Positions 61,601-64,000 of a DNA stretch of 64,000 nucleotides are shown in pieces. The stretch's first letter is position 1, and every line of letters starts with the position of its first letter. Both the position numbers and the translations under genes were made by a program. The DNA is taken from contig NC_079501.1 of NCBI RefSeq assembly GCF_030052815.1, forward strand, positions 78,636,979 through 78,700,978, in the 5' to 3' direction. The notes beneath the pieces were generated by a model that worked only from the letters and a program-made list of their open reading frames with translations, was not told the origin of the DNA and made no database searches. The stretch comes from Hevea brasiliensis (Eukaryota > Streptophyta > Magnoliopsida > Malpighiales > Euphorbiaceae).

Positions 61601-63346
61601 ATAGTGTTTGTTCTTAAGATCTGGAGACACTATTTGTGTGGGGAGAAATGTTACATCTACACAGATCATAAGAGTTTGAAGTATTTGGGCACTCAGAAGG
61701 AGTTGAATTTGAGACAGAGGAGATGGTTAGAGTTGATAAAAGACTATGATTGTCTGTTAGACTATCAGCCAGGAAAAGCTAATATTGTGGCTGATGCCTT
61801 AAGTCGTAAGACTATAGCAAGTCTACGGGTTACTCCTTTGTCTATGGTACATGAGTTGAGATCATTACATGCCAGCTTAGAGATTAATGATGAGGGGCAG
61901 ACAGCAGTTGCATGGCATGTACAGCCAGTGTTGATTGATCAGATTAGAATGGCTGCTCAGAATGATCAGAAGTATCATCAGCTGTTGGAAGAAGTCCGGC
62001 AGGGCAAGAAACCAGAATTCTCAATCAGAGATGATGGTTCACTACTACACCAAGGCAGAAAATGTGTTCCTAATGATATTGATTTGAGGCAGATCATTTT
62101 GAAGGAAGTACATGAGTCTCCTTTTGCCATGCACCCTAGTGGCACAAAAATGTATAGATGGCTAAAGGAGCATTACTGGTGGATGGATATGAAGAGAGAT
62201 GTAGCAGAGTTTGTTTCCAAATGCATAACTTGTCAGCAAGTGAAGGCAGAGCATCAAGTACCCACTGGGTTGTTACATCCACTACCAGTACCAGAGTGGA
62301 AATGGGAGAGAATAACGATGGATTTTATAATGGGACTTCCAAGGACACAGAAGAGTCATGATGCAGTTTGGGTCATTATTGACAAACTAACCAAGTCTGC
62401 TCATTTTCTACCAATTCGGATGGACTACAGTTTAGAAAGATTGGCCAAGTTATACATCGATGAGATTGTGAGACTGCATGGAGTGCCAGTATTCATCGTG
62501 TCAGACAAAGATCCTAGGTTCACTTCTAGATTCTGGGGTAGTCTTAAGAGAGCCCTAGCAACTAGATTGAACTTTAGTACTGCATTCCACCCACAGATAG
62601 ATGGCCAGTCTGAGAGAGTAATTTAGATCTTGGAGGACATGCTACGGGCTTGTGTAATTGAATTTGAGGGCAGTTGGGATACACACTTGCCTTTGATTGA
62701 GTTTGCTTACAATAACAGCTACCAATCTAGTATTGGGATGCCTCCATATGAAGCTTTGTAAGGCAGAAAATGTAGAACCCCGTTGTATTGGGATGACGTG
62801 GGTGAAAGAAAGATGATTGGACCCGCAATTATTCAGCAAACTGAGGAGAAGATCAGGGTGATCAGAGATCGACTTAAGACTGCATCAGACCGTCAAAAGT
62901 CCTACATTGATTTAAAAAGGAGGGATATTGAGTATGCAGTGGGTGAGAAAGTATTCCTCAAGCTTTCTCCTTGGAAGAGAATTATGAGATTCGGTAGAAA
63001 GGAGAAATTAAGTCTTCATTTCATTGGGCCATATGAGGTTCTGGAAAAAGTGGATCCTTTGGCATATCGTTTGGCACTACTTCCAGAGTTAGAGAAGATA
63101 CATAATGTCTTCCATGTGTCTATGTTGAGGAGGTATCGATCAGACCCATCTCATGTACTACCAGTAGAGGAAATTGAAGTGAATCCAGACCTCACATATG
63201 AAGAAGAACCCGTAGGGATTCTGGCTTATGAGATGAAGCAGCTACGGAACAAGCAAATACCGTTGGTAAAAGCGCTGTGGAACCATCATTCGGGCCAGGA
63301 GGCTACTTGGGAACGAGAAGAGGACATGAGGAGACAGCACCCATAG
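58697..63346 (+). pseudogene. gag-pol polyprotein of the chromovirus, one frame, five in-frame stops
   Basis: ATG 58697 opens a frame of 1549 codons to TAG 63344-63346. Stops interrupt it at 59378 (TGA, codon 228), 59630 (TAG, 312), 60038 (TGA, 448), 62624 (TAG, 1310) and 62759 (TAA, 1355). Capsid: LEAEQWLERMDRVFKKL. Zinc knuckle CFNCGGKGHLARDC at codons 341-354. Protease: FDPD-stop-THSYVS at codons 444-452, so the catalytic DSG/DTG triad is destroyed. [13 protein letters not shown] and FIDDILVYS (61031, codon 779). RNase [12 protein letters not shown] and [10 protein letters not shown]. Integrase: an HHCC region (HPSGTKM to CITCQQVK) and D, D, E blocks ([32 protein letters not shown]). Chromodomain: PVGILAYEMKQLRNKQIPLVKALWNH, EATWERE, ending at RQHP, a little short of usual. 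Apart from the stops the enzyme blocks look well kept. Confidence 0.95.
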
Positions 63347-63393
63347 CTGTTCAGAGATTAATACCAGGTAAAATTTCGAGACGAAATTTATTT

Positions 63394-63410
63394 AAGGGGG
63401 GGGGGGAGAA
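63394..63410 (+). other. Polypurine tract
   Basis: AAGGGGGGGGGGGAGAA directly before the 3' LTR. Confidence 0.9.
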
Positions 63411-63411
63411 T

Positions 63412-64000
63412 TGTAACACCCCTATTTGCATAGCCTGGTATGTTTCACTATTCCAGTGACCGGTGTCAGTCCGGATAATTAAGGGGATTAGAACCACACT
63501 TAAGACAACTAGAGAAGCTATAAACACAAATAATTAGTAATGTCCAATTAGTTAAGTATAAACAAGAAAAATAGAACGTAAGAAGTTAAACGAGCCGAGA
63601 GTCACAGCGATGGGTGACCTTCTCGGGAATGACTGCAAAGCCATTTTAAACTCAAATTTCGAACCGTAAAAAGTGACGTTGCGGTCCTTAGGACCCTTAT
63701 AAACACAGTGGAAAAGAGAAAATCATGAAAAAGATCTGTTAAGCCAGTCAAATAATTAGGTCAGGGAGCAAGAAGAAATATGGAATTAATTGCAAACCGG
63801 GATGAACCGGCGAGGGGCAATTTGGTCAATTGACCCCCAGAGCTGACTCCTGACTAACTGTCAAATAAAATCGGAGAAAAGAAAATTTCAGAATCGAAAA
63901 TTAAATTAAAGAACTAATAGAAAAAAAAAAGAAAAAAGAAGTAAAATGAAAAAGGTGTAGGGAAATGACATCATGCATGACATCATGCATGATGCCATAA
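63412..64000 (+). repeat. 3' LTR, first 589 bp
   Basis: TGTAACACCCCTATTTGC... matches 54789-55375 closely. The differences are scattered base changes and a few 1-bp indels; the element continues beyond the window. Confidence 0.93.

Larger units (their letters stand above)
54789..64000 (+). mobile_element. Tekay/Del-like chromovirus (Ty3/gypsy), near complete, 3' LTR truncated by window end
   Basis: 5' LTR 54789-58509, iMet PBS 58518-58529, one-frame gag-pol 58697-63346, PPT 63394-63410, and 3' LTR from 63412 running off the window. The domain order gag, CCHC, PR, RT, RNase H, INT, chromodomain is that of chromoviruses. The long LTR and the style of C-terminal chromodomain suggest the Tekay/Del clade (established knowledge, from memory). 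It is inserted in the Tat-like LTR fragment. The 5' flank is CATCA; the 3' flank is not visible. Five in-frame stops make this copy inactive. Confidence 0.93.

Overview
This window looks like plant nuclear DNA from an AT-rich, repeat-dense eudicot chromosome. It holds one intron-containing host gene in a sea of nested LTR retrotransposons, MITEs and AT-rich spacer. The only host gene I can support is a Sec14-like phosphatidylinositol/phosphatidylcholine transfer protein of the SFH type. It lies on the minus strand (coding span 11592 down to 6721, 14 coding exons, 627 codons plus stop). Its splice junctions join in frame throughout, so it is probably functional. I cannot name the species from sequence alone.

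Layout, left: 1-2690 is an internally deleted Ty3/gypsy chromovirus-like element. 2691-5905 is an old minus-strand LTR-like repeat split by a candidate solo LTR (3375-5301). 6721-11592 is the SFH gene, with 5' UTR and promoter up to about 12650. 12890-14450 is an inverted pair of hAT-like MITEs, and 14725-15600 is an old tandem duplication. Two Mutator-like MITEs (16037-16525 and 17113-17599) lie in and beside a minus-strand gypsy-type LTR ending at 19302.

Middle: 19303-34345 is a decayed Tat-like Ty3/gypsy element. It has gag, an integrase C-terminal scrap, an LTR and then leader again. Its LTR is split by a 5708-bp element at 25033-30740 (TSD TTAGG) that carries a broken gypsy-type 'putative transposase' gene behind a TATA box. 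A solo LTR (32396-34254) sits at the Tat primer-binding site. 34488-45087 is a complete-ended minus-strand chromovirus-like element (TSD CCAAG) that has lost most of gag and pol.

Right: 46055-46414 is a perfect-ended 360-bp TRIM retrotransposon (TSD CATTC). Two more copies of the Mutator-like MITE follow at 47337-48373, then about 4.8 kb of AT-rich spacer. 53140-54788 is another Tat-like LTR fragment; it preserves the empty target site of the 5.7-kb insertion. From 54789 to the window end there is an almost complete Tekay/Del-like chromovirus, with 3721-bp LTR, iMet PBS, gag-PR-RT-RH-INT-chromodomain in one frame broken by five stop codons, PPT, and the start of the 3' LTR.

I found no convincing new biological system. 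The most unusual items are the 5.7-kb single-unit element with its dispersed CCGATCT motif and in-window empty site, the two near-tandem pairs of snap-back Mutator MITEs with 10-bp TSDs, the complete TRIM, and the GC-AG intron and possible 9-nt exon of the SFH gene. All coordinates come from reading by eye; LTR boundaries are good to about 1 bp where a TSD is quoted and approximate otherwise.
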